From positions 310,001 through 374,000 of the forward strand of contig JARBJD010000003.1 in assembly GCA_033064195.1 (NCBI GenBank): a stretch of DNA of 64,000 nucleotides. Direction: 5' to 3'. Below the pieces are notes generated by a model, which saw nothing but the letters and a program-made list of their open reading frames with translations, was not told the origin of the DNA and made no database searches. The translations under genes and the position numbers were made by a program. This stretch comes from Blattamonas nauphoetae. Its lineage: Eukaryota > Preaxostyla > Oxymonadida. Positions 47,501-58,848 of this stretch are shown here, piece by piece (position 1 is the first letter of the stretch; each line of letters starts with the position of its first letter).

Positions 47501-49620
47501 CAGCAGATCAAGAGTATTCTTGTCACCACAATGTAATTCGCCAGGTATCCCTCTTTTTTTGGAAAGATTTCTTTTTGTGGATCATTTCGAAGAATTTCAA
47601 CAATTTTAATCTGGATATCCACCATTCAGACATTTTATGCACCTCATTCTCTCATGAAAACCATATCATTCAAAACCAGCCATCTCCAGGTATTTTTCAT
47701 CTAACCCGTGACAGTGCGCCATTGACGAGCTTTCATCCACAAGTTTCACTTCCACCGAACCCTAGCTTGAGGACATCGACGTTTTCGTCAACTTTTCGTC
47801 AGACAGATTCTCTATCGAGCAGCCTTTCTTCATTTCAAATATCGAAGTCTTCCGAACAAACTCCCCTCACCTTTGATAATTCTGGGACGACACTGCCATT
47901 CATAACTTCATTATTCCAGGATCTGTCAGAGAACAAGTTTATCCAAATTCAACAAGCTGTCGACTCCGCTGTGCTCGAAAGAGTGACAAATGAGCTGCAT
48001 GTCGCACTTCAAATCTGGGCTAAAGAAATCAACACATTTCGGGATAATCTCTTCTCTCTTGGCTCATCCGGTCTGAACGTCTCCCAAACACCACCAGTCC
48101 ATTTGTCTCCGGGAGATCACCTCTTCCAGCAACTCATCAAGAATCATTGCTTGCTCTTTGCTCATATTCGAATCGCGGAATGTCAGAGGAGACTCTCGAT
48201 GAGCAAACGAATCGCACACCTCGTCTCCTCTCCCCCTCTCCCACCCACCCTCGAACACATCTCTTCCATCTTCGACATCTTTTCACTCCACTTCTTCCCC
48301 GACCACATCCTGTCGCCCTCTTTCACAACCTCTCTCCCACACTCATCCCAAAAGCCGTCTCATTCGAAAGGAAGCGACCGCCCTCCAAACTCCATCCCCC
48401 TCACGCAGCTAAGCAAGTTGGAAGAGCGGGACCAGAAGTGGCTGCAGTATCAGTCGTACAGAGAAGGGTACGCTCACGTCCAGCCAGTCCAATCGCCATA
48501 TTTCGATCCTTCACCACCGACGCTCCTCCACCATCCGAACACCCCCTCACACATCGCGTCGATTCTGAACGGAGAGCAGGACACTCCGCTCTACGAACAG
48601 TTCAGCATCCCTGTGACACGGCACGCACTCTCCACTCTCCTTCCACTTGGGTGGCTGAACGACGAGATTATCAACTTTGCGATGGAGCTGACAAACGAAC
48701 GGACGAAACACGCAGTCGAGACACTCAGCACACCCCTCAACACCCTCCCCACTCTCTTCTCCATCCCACCTGACCGCAACACTCTCACCATCTCGTTTTC
48801 CTGCCCGCTTCAATCCTCCAACGACAACTTATTGTTTGAGGTCGGACAGACCGTCCTTCGGCAGGTGCGCTTCCGAGGAACAAGCACCCTCACCGCCATC
48901 GACGACGACTATTTCCAACCTCAGCCGCCGCGCGGAGTCTCCGTCAACCCGCCCATGCCCACCCTCGTCACCCCCGACACCTCCCTCACCGAACCCTCCC
49001 TCTCGTCCCCACTCCCTTTCCATCTCTGGCGCGACACCCCCCTCCCGCGTGTGCACATCTTCAACTCCTTCTTCTTCTCCAAACTCACTCAACAGAGCGA
49101 TGCCGGCTACGACTACGCCTCCGTCCGCCGCTGGACGAGACGAGTTGACCTGTTTGGCTCCACCGACATCTCCGTCCCCACCGCTTCGGGGTCAGCCACG
49201 GTGTCTGTTCCGCTCTTCGACAAGCTGATCGTCCCTGTCAACCGGAACAAGCACTGGACACTCGCTGTCATCAACCTCCGCATGCGCAGGCTGGAGTACT
49301 TCGACTCGATGGGGTTCCCCGGTGTCTTCGTTCTCGCCAAGCTACGGCGATGGATGAATGACGAGAGTATGGACAAGAAGAAGCAGCCGTTCGATTTCAC
49401 AGGATGGGTGGAATATCGGCCGCAGACAATGCCGCGACAGCACAACGGGTCAGACTGTGGAGTGTATGCGATGATGATGTGCGAACACATCACACGACAG
49501 ACCACTCTCTCCAAAGATCTCCCTCAGATCACACAGACTGATATGGATAATCTTAGGTTTGAGTTGATCCAACTCCTTTCGACTGAATGCCATTTTCCTT
49601 ATTCTTCGGATCTTCTGTGA
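47428..49620 (+). CDS. Ulp1/SENP-type SUMO protease (C48 family)
   Basis: Open frame from ATG 47428 to TGA 49620 (730 codons). The first ~90 codons are doubtful: they contain GTATCC...TTCAG (47545-47629) that looks like an intron, and they lie antisense to the NTF2-like gene. Protease motifs: WLNDEIINFAMEL at ~408-420, catalytic His in KHWTLAVI (~609), Asp in YFDSMG (~626), oxyanion Gln in PRQHNGSDCGVY and Cys in SDCGVYAMMM (~677). The triad is complete. The stretch between WLND and the His is ~190 residues, well over twice the usual, and rich in Pro/Ser/Thr. The N-terminal ~400 residues are low-complexity with one helical block. Cleaves SUMO precursors or conjugates. Confidence 0.85.
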   Translation: MNLKRNGTDSFSSLHPSRSFGEWPSADQEYSCHHNVIRQVSLFFWKDFFLWIISKNFNNFNLDIHHSDILCTSFSHENHIIQNQPSPGIFHLTRDSAPLTSFHPQVSLPPNPSLRTSTFSSTFRQTDSLSSSLSSFQISKSSEQTPLTFDNSGTTLPFITSLFQDLSENKFIQIQQAVDSAVLERVTNELHVALQIWAKEINTFRDNLFSLGSSGLNVSQTPPVHLSPGDHLFQQLIKNHCLLFAHIRIAECQRRLSMSKRIAHLVSSPPLPPTLEHISSIFDIFSLHFFPDHILSPSFTTSLPHSSQKPSHSKGSDRPPNSIPLTQLSKLEERDQKWLQYQSYREGYAHVQPVQSPYFDPSPPTLLHHPNTPSHIASILNGEQDTPLYEQFSIPVTRHALSTLLPLGWLNDEIINFAMELTNERTKHAVETLSTPLNTLPTLFSIPPDRNTLTISFSCPLQSSNDNLLFEVGQTVLRQVRFRGTSTLTAIDDDYFQPQPPRGVSVNPPMPTLVTPDTSLTEPSLSSPLPFHLWRDTPLPRVHIFNSFFFSKLTQQSDAGYDYASVRRWTRRVDLFGSTDISVPTASGSATVSVPLFDKLIVPVNRNKHWTLAVINLRMRRLEYFDSMGFPGVFVLAKLRRWMNDESMDKKKQPFDFTGWVEYRPQTMPRQHNGSDCGVYAMMMCEHITRQTTLSKDLPQITQTDMDNLRFELIQLLSTECHFPYSSDLL

Positions 49621-49771
49621 TAACAGAAGAGTTTTGATTTCATTTCATGTGGTATATCTTTTTTATGATGGTAATGCGTTGAAGTCCGCTTTATTCGACA
49701 CCTTCTTCACCGCGATCAAACCATTACATATATAACCATTTTCCTTTTAACGTTGATAGGGGACTGTTGGC

Positions 49772-51600
49772 ATGTCTGATGACGGTACTTTTTCTTCTTT
49801 ATTAGTTTTTGCGTGTTTTTTTCTGAAAGATACTGTCGAGGAACAACAACTCTCGACAACAACAGTCTTCGACCTGTCTCCATATATGTCTCTAGACATT
49901 TCAACTATTTTCTATTTTTCTCCTCTATACGACACCATGAACACAGTTGTCCCGAGTAAATTCTCATTATCTTCATCTGTCTTTGCCCACCGATGTGATA
50001 TTTTTCTGTTGACCGTCCTCGATGAACCTCTGCGAAAATCTGTTTCTGAATTCACATTCCTGAACTATGCAAAAACTCATTTCACACAACACACTCGTGG
50101 ATTCCCCAAAAAGAATATTCCTGTCGAAGAATTAGTGACACATTCGAAAGAACAATTGAAGAAACCGCTCATTGTGATGCCCCAAGAAAATCATAATTCC
50201 CTCAAAGATACAGGGCAGACTATTTATCTTGAACTTCTTCAATTTTTAGGCGATGTCCACTCAAAGCAGAACAAACAGGACCATCTAATGAATTACATCA
50301 ACAAAATCGACAAGTATCCACAGTTCCATACCGAAGCTCTCTGCGAATTGATGAAACAAATCACAAACAATCCATCACAAGAAGCAGCTCTTGATGCATG
50401 GAAATTATTCATCATTTTTCTTGATTTCATCAACCCTGAGACCGATATCATACCACATCTCATCAATTTTATCGATTCGTTTATGCCGCGGCATCAAAAA
50501 GAAGCCGAGGAAGGATATATTCCACAAACTCCACTTGAACTTTTAACAGCATATGCTCTGGCGAAAGTTTACACAACAGTAGCAATTGGGGGGAGATACG
50601 CTCCTCTATCTCCACTACTGACCACACTCCCATCTCAAACATTCCTCATCCCACGAAATTATGGCGTTGCACTTGAAGATATACTCCTTGGGCAGATGCT
50701 CTTCACAGATCAATATCAATCTGCCCATCCAGACGACCCTATCCACATTCCAAACGCCGCATTCACTGTTCCGAAGATTTTGGTATGGCTTTGTTCCAAA
50801 TTAGATCGTCCTCCTGGCATGGACTCTTCGAAGGTCGTTGAACTGTTCCAGAAGCCTTTTAACAAATTTCAACTCGATCTGGCAGTCAAACCGTTTGACC
50901 AGAACAAATTTACGAACATAACATCCGACTTCACATTTTACTCCAATTCACTTAAGAATTGGTTGCGCCAATTGCGTGAACCACTCATCCCTCAGTCCTT
51001 CAACGAGCGGCTCGTCGCCCTATCTTCGACACCGGCCGCTGTTTGTGAGTGCATTGAGACGCAGTTGTGTGCATTGCATTTTTACACTCTCAAGTACCTG
51101 ATTGGGTTTATCCGAGGAGTATCTCCCTTCTCTTTTTGTCACTCCATTCCAGTTCATTCATCATGAAGACCCCATTATGTTCCACCGGAACATCGAACAA
51201 ATGGCTCATTTTTTCATTCAAGTTGTGTTCAGGTTTCATATTTCAGATTCCAACCCGCACATGATCTTCGAAAAGACGAAAGCCATGAAAGAGGTGTTCT
51301 CTGCGCTCATTGTCAATTTGGCCATCTCCCCGGATGAACGCGCGATGTTTTCTGCAATGGATCAAAGCGTACGGGCCGAATACAATGTTGCGTCTTGACC
51401 TATTCTTGTTTTCTTTCTGTTCTTTTCTCGCATTTCAGAGTCTTCCTTTCCTACGAAGTACGGAATCGTCGTACACAGAGCCAGAAAAGTGTGAGGTGAC
51501 AGTGCAACAAAACAATAATGAAGAACAAACAAAAACGTCAGAAACAATTAGAATGGCGAGTGTGAAGTCTTGGCATCGTCGGCCTGGTAGCAATACGTAA
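49772..51600 (+). CDS. MyTH4-RhoGAP protein (ARHGAP39/Vilse-like)
   Basis: ATG 49772 (MSDD), probable 44-nt intron, main exon to 51117, a 34-nt intron ending before FIHHEDPIM, an exon to EYN, an intron GTTGCG...TTTCAG and a last exon to TAA 51600 (or an earlier stop at 51398 if unspliced). MyTH4: HSKEQLKKPLI, LLQFLGD, ALCELMKQITNNP, AWKLFIIFLDF. RhoGAP: YGVALEDIL, VPKILVWLCSKL, DRPPGMDSSKVVELF (the R of R-x-PG is the likely arginine finger), FTNITSDFTFYSNSLKNWLRQLREPLIP, LKYLIGFI, NPHMIFEKTKAMKE. The usual GG-x-x-TEGIF before the finger is cut short. Acts on Rho/Rac GTPases at the actin or microtubule skeleton. Last exon overlaps the opposite gene's end. Confidence 0.85.
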
Positions 51601-52913
51601 CGTTGAACTGCGGTCTCTTTCGAGGAGATCGAGCCGGTGCCAAAACAGGCGAATGACGATTGTCAAAGCGGGCGAGGAACGCCTCCCGTGCTTCATCGTT
51701 GTCAAAAATGGCAGAAGTGAAAGCAGGCTCGGTCTGCTTTTGAGGAGTGTGCTGGGATTGCGGGGAGATGAGGTTCATTGATTCAGCCAGGTCTGAAGCG
51801 AGAGGATCAATCACCAGTCCGGTCTCCCCATTTTTGGAGGCGGCGTTCTCGTTCTGGTCGAGCTCCATCTCCTCCTCCTCTTCACCAGCTTCATCCATCG
51901 AGGCATTCGGATCGTTGGCCTCAGAGAACTGGCCCATTTTGAGTTGGCCGAGGACAAGAGCTCCGGGGCTTCGGGGACTGTTTGGATCGTTTTTGTTGGA
52001 AGGGAGTTTGGGTGAATGGCGTTTGTGAGAACGTGAGTTGTGTTCCCCATCATAACTATCGCTGTCTGCTGAATTGATGTCATCATTGGGACCGTATGCA
52101 TCTGGTGATTGCTGTTGGTTTGGAGTTTCTTCTCTCTCAATCAATGAAGTGTGTGATGCGAGTTGAAGTGTCTCCAGGCGTTGTTTTCGTTCTTTGGCAA
52201 GTCTTTCAGGAAGATCATCAAGATTTTCGTATCCAATCCAAACTTGTTGATGATATTTCTGGATATTCAATTCTTTTGGTTCTCGAGCCTCCAAAATAAC
52301 TCGGCTCATGGATGTTCGTTTCGGAGAACGTTTCCTCCTTATAGCTGGTGATTGGTGTTGATTTCCTTTTCCCTCAGCTTGAACTTCCCATTCGGTGATC
52401 CACCGCCATTCATTTTGCTTAGTGCGAGGTGATCTTGACCTTGAAGAAGCAGTTTTTGTTGTGATGACAGTGTGAACAGTTCCCGCAGTCGGGACTCTGT
52501 GAAATTCTTTATGGCCAGGTTTTTCAGGAGTTTGAGTTTGTTTGTTTGGAATGTTTGGCGATTGTTTCTCACGCTTTTTCTCCTGTTTCTTCTGTTTGAT
52601 CGGTGGAGATGGTTTGGAGGATTGCTTTTGCGGAGGATTCGAAGAAGATAGGAGATTACTCATCTCAACCTTAAAACGACTTGAGGCTAGCTGGCTTGCT
52701 GGTTTCCCAAAGAGACGTTCTGTCCGATCCTTCTCGAAATCGTCTTCAAAAGAGTTTTCCGGTGCATACTTGTGGAAAACAGCGGAGCTAAGTGATGTAT
52801 TTTCATCCTTAAAACTAATATTCTATGGTGCAGGATAATGAGAGAATAAAAAAAGAAAATTTTGCGTGTCAAGAGAGACAGACATCAACAGGGAGTTCGC
52901 AAGTAGTAGCCAT
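51548..52913 (-). CDS. unknown, mostly disordered protein
   Basis: Two exons: ATG 52913 (MATTCELPVD), an intron GTCTGTC...CATAG of 65-70 nt, then one frame to TGA/TAA 51548; ~430 residues. No domain recognised. Basic and Pro/Ser/Gln-rich N-terminal third (PPQKQSSKPSPPIKQKKQEK), a short ordered block (EWRWITEWEVQ, VWIGYENLDDLPERLAKERK), an acidic EEEEEMELDQNE stretch, and a folded-looking motif FDNDEAREAFLARFDNR before SPRKRP. Probably nuclear. Its final ~17 codons are antisense to the last exon of the RhoGAP gene. Divergent from eEF1B-gamma with 110 bp between starts. Confidence 0.7.
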
Positions 52914-53023
52914 GAGAAATGATTAAGAAGTCAGATTAAACAGCAGGATGATAGACTCGAGGTGAATGGGAGTTAACGAAAGAGGAGATTTGTTGACGAG
53001 AGACGATTATGGATTGGATCAAA

Positions 53024-54336
53024 ATGTCGTGCTGTGCAAAATCAGGCTGCGAGGGCATGGTCTGTCAATTTCTCTCATGATCGTTATTATTGCTATTTCA
53101 CGACAGGTCTTCCTCTGCGAAGAAGGAACCATCCTCAAGAAACTCAGAGTGATCAAGAAAGTCAACAAACTTGAAGCTCAGGAAATGACAGATATTAAGG
53201 CTGCTATGGAATGCAACCAGGAGATGTGCGAGAAATTCAACCCATTCCACGTGTTTCCATGCGTCAATCTCGGTGATGCTGCCATCTGCGGTCAGGAAGC
53301 TGTCTTCAGATTTCTCTGCCGTAAGGCTCCTGCCGACGCCTGCCTCAAGCTCAGCGGTCAATGCCCAGTGCAAGAGGCTCAAGTTGACATGTGGATGAAT
53401 ATCTGCGCAACCCAAGTTGAGAGCCAAGCTGATGAAGTCATTTCTCAAATTGACGGAACCAAGCCCTTCAACCCAAAATTCTATCAAGATGCAACAAAAT
53501 CCATCAAAACTGTCTGCAGTGCTCTCGAGAAGCACCTCCTCGACAACACCTTCCTCGTCGGTGAGCGCATCACCTTCGCTGATGTCGATCTCGCCTTCTC
53601 CCTTGGCCCCCTCTTCAGCCGCGTCTTTGATGCCAAGGAGCGCAACAACAAAATCGCAGTCACTCGCTGGATCCAGACTGTCCTCAACCACACCTGCATC
53701 AAGGAGGTGTATGGTTCTTTCGCTCTTTGCGAAAAGGCTCAGGAACCCAAACGTCCCGAGAAGCCAAAGAAGGAACAACCAAAGAAGGTTGAGGCTCCAA
53801 AGGAAGAAGTACCCGAGCCAGAATCTGAAGAAGAGCCAGAGGCGCCAGCTGAAAACCCAGACGAACCACTCGATATGGAATGGTGGAAGCGTTGCTATAG
53901 CAACACACCCGTCCCACAATACCCAGAAGCCTTCGCCAAGCTCTACCACAAGCTCGATGACATCGACAAATGGGAGAACTTCTCGATCTACTTCTGTGAG
54001 TACAAATACCCAGAAGACTTCAAACAGACCTTCCAACTTTGCAACCTCGTGAGTGGCTTCCTTCAGCGCAATGAAGCTATCCGTAAGATTGCCTTCGGAA
54101 CTGTCCTCATCTGCCAAGACAACGACAAGAATCTCCATTCCATTGGTGCATGGTTGTGGAAGGACAAGGAAATTCCTAAAGACATGATTGAATGCCCAGA
54201 CTACCCATCATGGACCTTCTGGAAATTCGACCCTGCAAAGGCTGAGGATCGCAAGCTCTTCGAAGAAATCAATGCCTGGGAAGGCTCGTTTGGTGGCCGC
54301 AACTGGGAATGCAAGGATGGAAAGACTTTCAAGTAG
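53024..54336 (+). CDS. EEF1G: elongation factor 1B gamma (eEF1B-gamma)
   Basis: Two exons: 53024-53059 (MSCCAKSGCEGM), 47-nt intron (53060-53106), 53107-54336. GST-like region to residue ~220 (AAICGQEAVFRFLC, FLVGERITFADVDLAFSL), a Lys/Glu/Pro hinge (KRPEKPKKEQPKK, EEPEAPAENPDE), then the EF1G domain: WWKRCYSN..., FSIYFCEYKYPEDF, NLVSGFLQRNEAIRK, FGTVLICQ, SIGAWLW and PDYPSWTFWKFD. The C-terminal domain is nearly full; the N-terminal thioredoxin-like GST part is short and Cys-rich. Scaffolds the eEF1A exchange complex. Codon use is visibly C-ending (GCC, CTC, AAG), as in highly expressed genes. Confidence 0.93.
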
Positions 54337-54438
54337 ACTGACCACATTCGTTATTCACGTCACGATCAGTCGTTATGGATTTTGGTCGTCTTGTTCTTTT
54401 CCGAATAACAGCAAAGGTGAAGTGAAAATGAAGAATTA

Positions 54439-56352
54439 TTAAGACGAATCTGAGAAATGGGCACTCTGTTTGACAATGCGATTGAGCTCGTCCTGTTCTC
54501 TTCCAGCAACTTGGAAAAGAGAATCGAGCTCAGTCTGGGGATTTGGAGATCCCTGGTTCGTAATGGCCGCTAAGCATGTTGAATAGTAGAGGAGTGATGA
54601 TTGAGGAAATGTTGCAAGGAGGGGGATTGAGAAGGGAAGGAGAGACACAAAGTGGACGAAAGCTCGGCTGGAGACATAAGAAAATAATGGAGAAGAAGAA
54701 ACAGACCGTTCAAGTTCTACAAGTCCGAATTCATGGGCAGCAATCATCACAATCTTCAGAATTTCCAGATCATTCAGGTTTCGTGTCATCAGAACTTGAT
54801 TGCACGCTGTTTTGAGAATGATCGATTCATTTTGTTCTGCAATTTGGAGCAATTCGACAATTTCCTCAGTGGACAAGATGTTTATATCGTACGAACTTCC
54901 GTTGATGTAATCAAGAATCAAGCTTACCACACGATCTGAAGCATCGAGAATTGGCACGTCTTCACAATGTTGGGACGTAACGGAAAGAGATGATGAAATA
55001 GAAACTGTGGATGGTTGAGCGATTGCCAAAGGAGTGATGACAGTTGCATATGAAAGAAGGAATGGAAATCGAGCTTTTACAATGGCTCTATTCGCTTTAT
55101 GCGTTCCGTTTCGAGTACGAATTTCGCAATCCTGATTGGTCATGAAACATTGTTGCATGTCAGAAGCGATGGTTGATGGTGGAACTGGATTGGAAAGATG
55201 AGGCAGTGAGAGAAGAAAGGAGTATACGGAGGACATATCGGACGAGTTCGTTCAAACATGAGTTCCCATCATGGCCACCATAGATGTACATGTCACCATG
55301 ATAGATTACTGCTCGATGTTGACTCCTCGGGGGCAGTGTTTTCTTTAGAGATGTTTCCTCTTTCCCAGATTGCATCGAAATTGTATATTTCCAAACATCG
55401 TTCATTCTACTATCGGTAATGCCCCCAAAAACAACCATGCTTCCACCGCTTATCACAGCAGAATGGCAATAGCGTGGCTTTACCTTTTTCTTGTTCAGAA
55501 CATTCACTTGTGTCCATCTGTTCTTTTCTGCCCATAGGCAAGAATAAAATGAAAGGATTACACACCAAAATCATATTCCCATAGATCACTGAAGGCCTCA
55601 TTTCCCAATCCTCCGAAAACAATCATTTTGTTCTGGTAGACAACAGCTGTGTGCATTTCTCGAGGGGGTGGAAGAGGTCCTTGAGGATCTAACTGTTTCC
55701 AGACGCCTTGTGCTGGGAAAAGTGAGAAAATGTGCACTTCAAACAGAAATCAAAACGCCAAAGGTCATTCATTCGATCAGTATCTGTCTTTCCTCCAAAG
55801 ATATACATATGGTTTCTACCACAGAATAATGGTAAGTAATGTTATAAACGAGATACCCATGCAGAACAGCTGTATGTCGGTACCTAGCCCTTGGACTGGA
55901 AGGTTCTGGAGTGATTAAGAATCTCCACATGTGAGTTTCTTGAAGAAAGAACGAATATATGAAGTACAAACCAAAAGAAAAGACGTAAATATCACCCCAA
56001 TACGATTGCTGTTGGCCCATTCCACCATATATCACCATCTCATCTCTGTAGACAATGCAAGAATGCCCAGAGCGTGCAGCAGGTGCACATCCTGTAATCG
56101 GTATCCTTGCCCAAAATTCAGAGTCTAAAGGAGAGATAAGTGAGTGAGAGGACAAAAATCTGACGTACTGAAATTAAATTGATATATTTCGTTTGTACAA
56201 TCATCTCCGGCATCCCCTCCAAATAAATAAAGATTGTCATCGGCTGTACAGATCGTTGCTTCACTTAGTCCAGGTGGTACATGTCCTTGTGTCTTGAGAA
56301 CCTGAAATGTTCTGTATTCGCCAATTGGCTGTCGACTCATCCTGCCCACCAT
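54439..56352 (-). CDS. Kelch-repeat protein with C-terminal BTB domain
   Basis: About seven exons with introns of 30-50 nt, ATG 56352 (start approximate), TAA 54439. Six or so Kelch blades are read: LYLFGGDAGDDCTNEIYQF, SGHSCIVYRDEMVIYGGMG, RHTAVLHGNHMYIFGG, MHTAVVYQNKMIVFGGLG, CHSAVISGGSMVVFGG and QHRAVIYHGDMYIYGG, each with the H-x-A-V...(F/Y)GG pattern. A BTB/POZ domain follows: DCEIRTRNGTHKANRAIVKARFPFLL, LILDYINGSSYDI, EIVELLQIAEQ, and helices to the end. Order Kelch then BTB is that of LZTR1 and its protist relatives, unlike KLHL proteins (BTB first). Likely a Cullin-3 substrate adaptor. Confidence 0.82.
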
Positions 56353-56401
56353 AAATATCGTTCACACTGAAAAGCTTGAATTTCGCCTCATCAGTCTGTT
56401 G

Positions 56402-57911
56402 ATGATGTCAACTCTTGGGCGTTCACTTCGTTATAGTGTTGCATCTCATCGTCCATCCTCTTCTCTCCTTGAAAATGAGAATATTCTTCTTGCTCAACAA
56501 ATTGAACAACTCTCAGGAAAGTATCATGAACAAGTGTCCTTTATTTTCCCTGCTCTATCATTTAATCCAGGAATTAGAGATTCAACTTCTGTCGAACCGT
56601 TCTGATGAATTCTATCGTTCTGCACAACAGGAAGCAGAATCCGAATTTGTTTGTCCATGATTTCCTTAATATTTGAATATATGCGCCCTTGTTGTATGAC
56701 CTATTTGTTAGCGTCCATCAATTGTGTCGATTCAAAAGGAACGAGATACAAATCAAGACACTCTCGCCAGGCTTCAGAACAGACTCATCGCTCTTCGTGG
56801 GAAGCTTGTTGATGTTGAATTAGAAAAGAAATTGGTCGACACGGAGTCATCTGAGGTTTTGCAAACGGTACATAAACAAACAAACGATATCAACGAGTGT
56901 TCAAAAATCATGCATTCCATGGCCGAAAGTAAGATAACATCCTTATTTATGTTTTTTACAAAGAGCTCAACATATCCAACCCATTACCGCACATTCATGC
57001 GCAGGATGAAAACAATTCAGAGATCCACTCTCGCCAGGAACAATCTATCGCCCCACTCGTAAAATTTGCCCATGTTTGCGATCTTCTTCTCACTTCCTCC
57101 GAACATCTTCTGTAGAAGCTTGAAATGACTGTTTCTGCGATGATCGAAATCCAACAACAGCGACTCGGTGAAGCAAAAGAAACAAAACGGAGTTTGGACA
57201 AGCAGATCAATGAAATTGAGCAAACCCTCAACGGTGCTCAGAGCAAAGAGATGGAGCTCAGTGGGAAGGTCAACAGTCTGTCGAAGCTGATCGAAACAGA
57301 GCAGTCTGAAACCCAAAACAAACTCGAACAGAATCAGAAAACGGTATTGCTTCCTCTCACCCGATTTCTGTTCAGCTTCTTGACTTGCTCGATCAACAAA
57401 AGTGTCTGGCTTCAGCACTTGATTCAGCTGAGGAACAACTTGAGAACTCTCAAACCACCATCAGGTCCATCGAAGACAGCTTGACCCAAATCGACCAAAA
57501 GCTCGTCGAACAGTCCGCGCACAACGCAGCTCTTCAGAAAGACAGCAAGGAATCGGCCACCCGATTGGCAAAGAAGAAGGAAGAGCTCGGAATGATCAAG
57601 TCCATTCACAAGACCATTGCTCCCAATGTCAGTCCACGTTTGTTCTCTCTTCTCTTTCCACTCTGACAGAGTCTCTCCCCCAATCGCTGGTCGACCAACT
57701 GTACGAGCTTGACTCTCTCCTCGCTCAGATCGAGGAAACAAAGAAGCTTCGGCAGCAGCGTCGGTCGGTGCCTCTTTCAACACAATCCTCGTCTATCCCA
57801 GAGACGCTCACGAGGACGCTCCGGTCGTCGCTGGGGCCTTCATCGAATTGGACCGATGACTCCGACCTGACACTGGCCCTTCTGCGACAGAAGCTGGATG
57901 CCTTGAAATGA
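56402..57911 (+). CDS. coiled-coil protein
   Basis: ATG 56402 (MMSTLGRSLRYS) with about seven exons; introns such as GTGTCC...CCAG (37 nt), GTTTGTCC...TTAG (63 nt), GTTTGCG...GTAG (42 nt) and GTATTGC...TTCAG (32 nt) keep the frame, stop TGA 57909-57911. ~380 residues, almost wholly heptad-like (LARLQNRLIALRGKLVDVEL, IEQTLNGAQSKEMELSGKV, LEQNQKT) with a short Ser-rich end. No diagnostic domain. An axonemal, basal-body or intraflagellar role is possible but unproven. Divergent from the Kelch-BTB gene with ~50 bp between starts. Confidence 0.65.
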
Positions 57912-58114
57912 AGTTTCTTTTGTTTCGTCTCTTTTTTCCCCTCTTCATTGGTCTTCATTCGGCATTTCACAAATTCTTGTTTAACTCGATTGGTGGGAAA
58001 TGCAAGGAAAACGTCTCGATGAAACAGAGAAATGTTCAAAGATAAAACGAGATTGTATCATCCAACTGGACTAGAAATCGTTTTGCAGGGTGGAAGGTCC
58101 AGAATGAATCGTTG

Positions 58115-58783
58115 TCAATCATCAGACGATGATGAATCAGATGGAGAGGTGGAATGATTGTGATGTCTGCGATGTTTCTTCGATTTGTGATGTTTCTTTT
58201 GTTTTGAGGAGTGTGAATGCGTTCGGGAATGATGAGTTTTCTGTGGGAAGACTTGCGGCTGGCAGGTGGGACAAAGAGTAAGTTTGACCAAGGAGTGCTT
58301 TTGTTCTCCCTGCTCCAAATACGCAAAATCAACTTCGTATTGAGTTAGATTTTCGACATTTTGGCAATCTACGCAGCCGCAGATAGTTGATCCTTTGCCA
58401 CTTCTAACTTCTGCCTCCGTTCTCCACCTCATTCCAACTCCTTTTCGTTTGGTATTTGAAACGTCTGCAAGACAGAATTCCTTGAAAAGAAGGTTATCAT
58501 AAGCTCTGGCTAGCTTCCCAGAATCTCCCTGTTGACGATCATCTTTTTCAGTGCGAAGGAACCGATAATTTTCCTGTAACACCTCAAAATCAGTTTTTAC
58601 CGATGGTGTATACTTCGGAAGATCCTTGTTAGGGATGATATAATCTTCTGCAAGGCGTTTGAGATGTTTCGAGTGTGCATCCATTGAATTTCTCGATTTT
58701 GTGGATGAAAACCGCTTTGCCGGAACTATTGGTTCGTCATCTTCAGATACAAGCCTTGAGTAATGGCTTTCTTTGTATTGCAT
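58115..58783 (-). CDS. FRA10AC1: FRA10AC1 homologue
   Basis: Single exon, ATG 58783 to TGA/TAA 58115, 222 residues. Family signature: YDNLLFKEFCLADVS, VGMRWRTEAEVRSGKG, then a zinc-like pair CGCVDCQNVENLTQYEVDF... and LVKLTLCPTC. Human FRA10AC1 has YDKLLFKEYCIADLS..., GFRWR-x-E-x-EV-x-SGKG and LC-x-x-C in the same order. The tail is His/Lys/Ser-rich (HHKSKKHRRHHNHS, ending SDSSSSDD). Known as a spliceosome-associated protein. Start codon 65 bp from the divergent uL24 gene. Confidence 0.9.
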   Translation of the reverse strand: MQYKESHYSRLVSEDDEPIVPAKRFSSTKSRNSMDAHSKHLKRLAEDYIIPNKDLPKYTPSVKTDFEVLQENYRFLRTEKDDRQQGDSGKLARAYDNLLFKEFCLADVSNTKRKGVGMRWRTEAEVRSGKGSTICGCVDCQNVENLTQYEVDFAYLEQGEQKHSLVKLTLCPTCQPQVFPQKTHHSRTHSHSSKQKKHHKSKKHRRHHNHSTSPSDSSSSDD

Positions 58784-58848
58784 GTTGTTTTGTGGTCATC
58801 GCGAGACAGTTTCCGAAGTCCCCAAATAGGTAACCGCCTGCAGCCATC

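Noticed and set aside
53098-54138. Minus-strand frame of 346 codons opposite eEF1B-gamma
   Set aside because: A shadow caused by the codon bias of a highly expressed gene; no homology.
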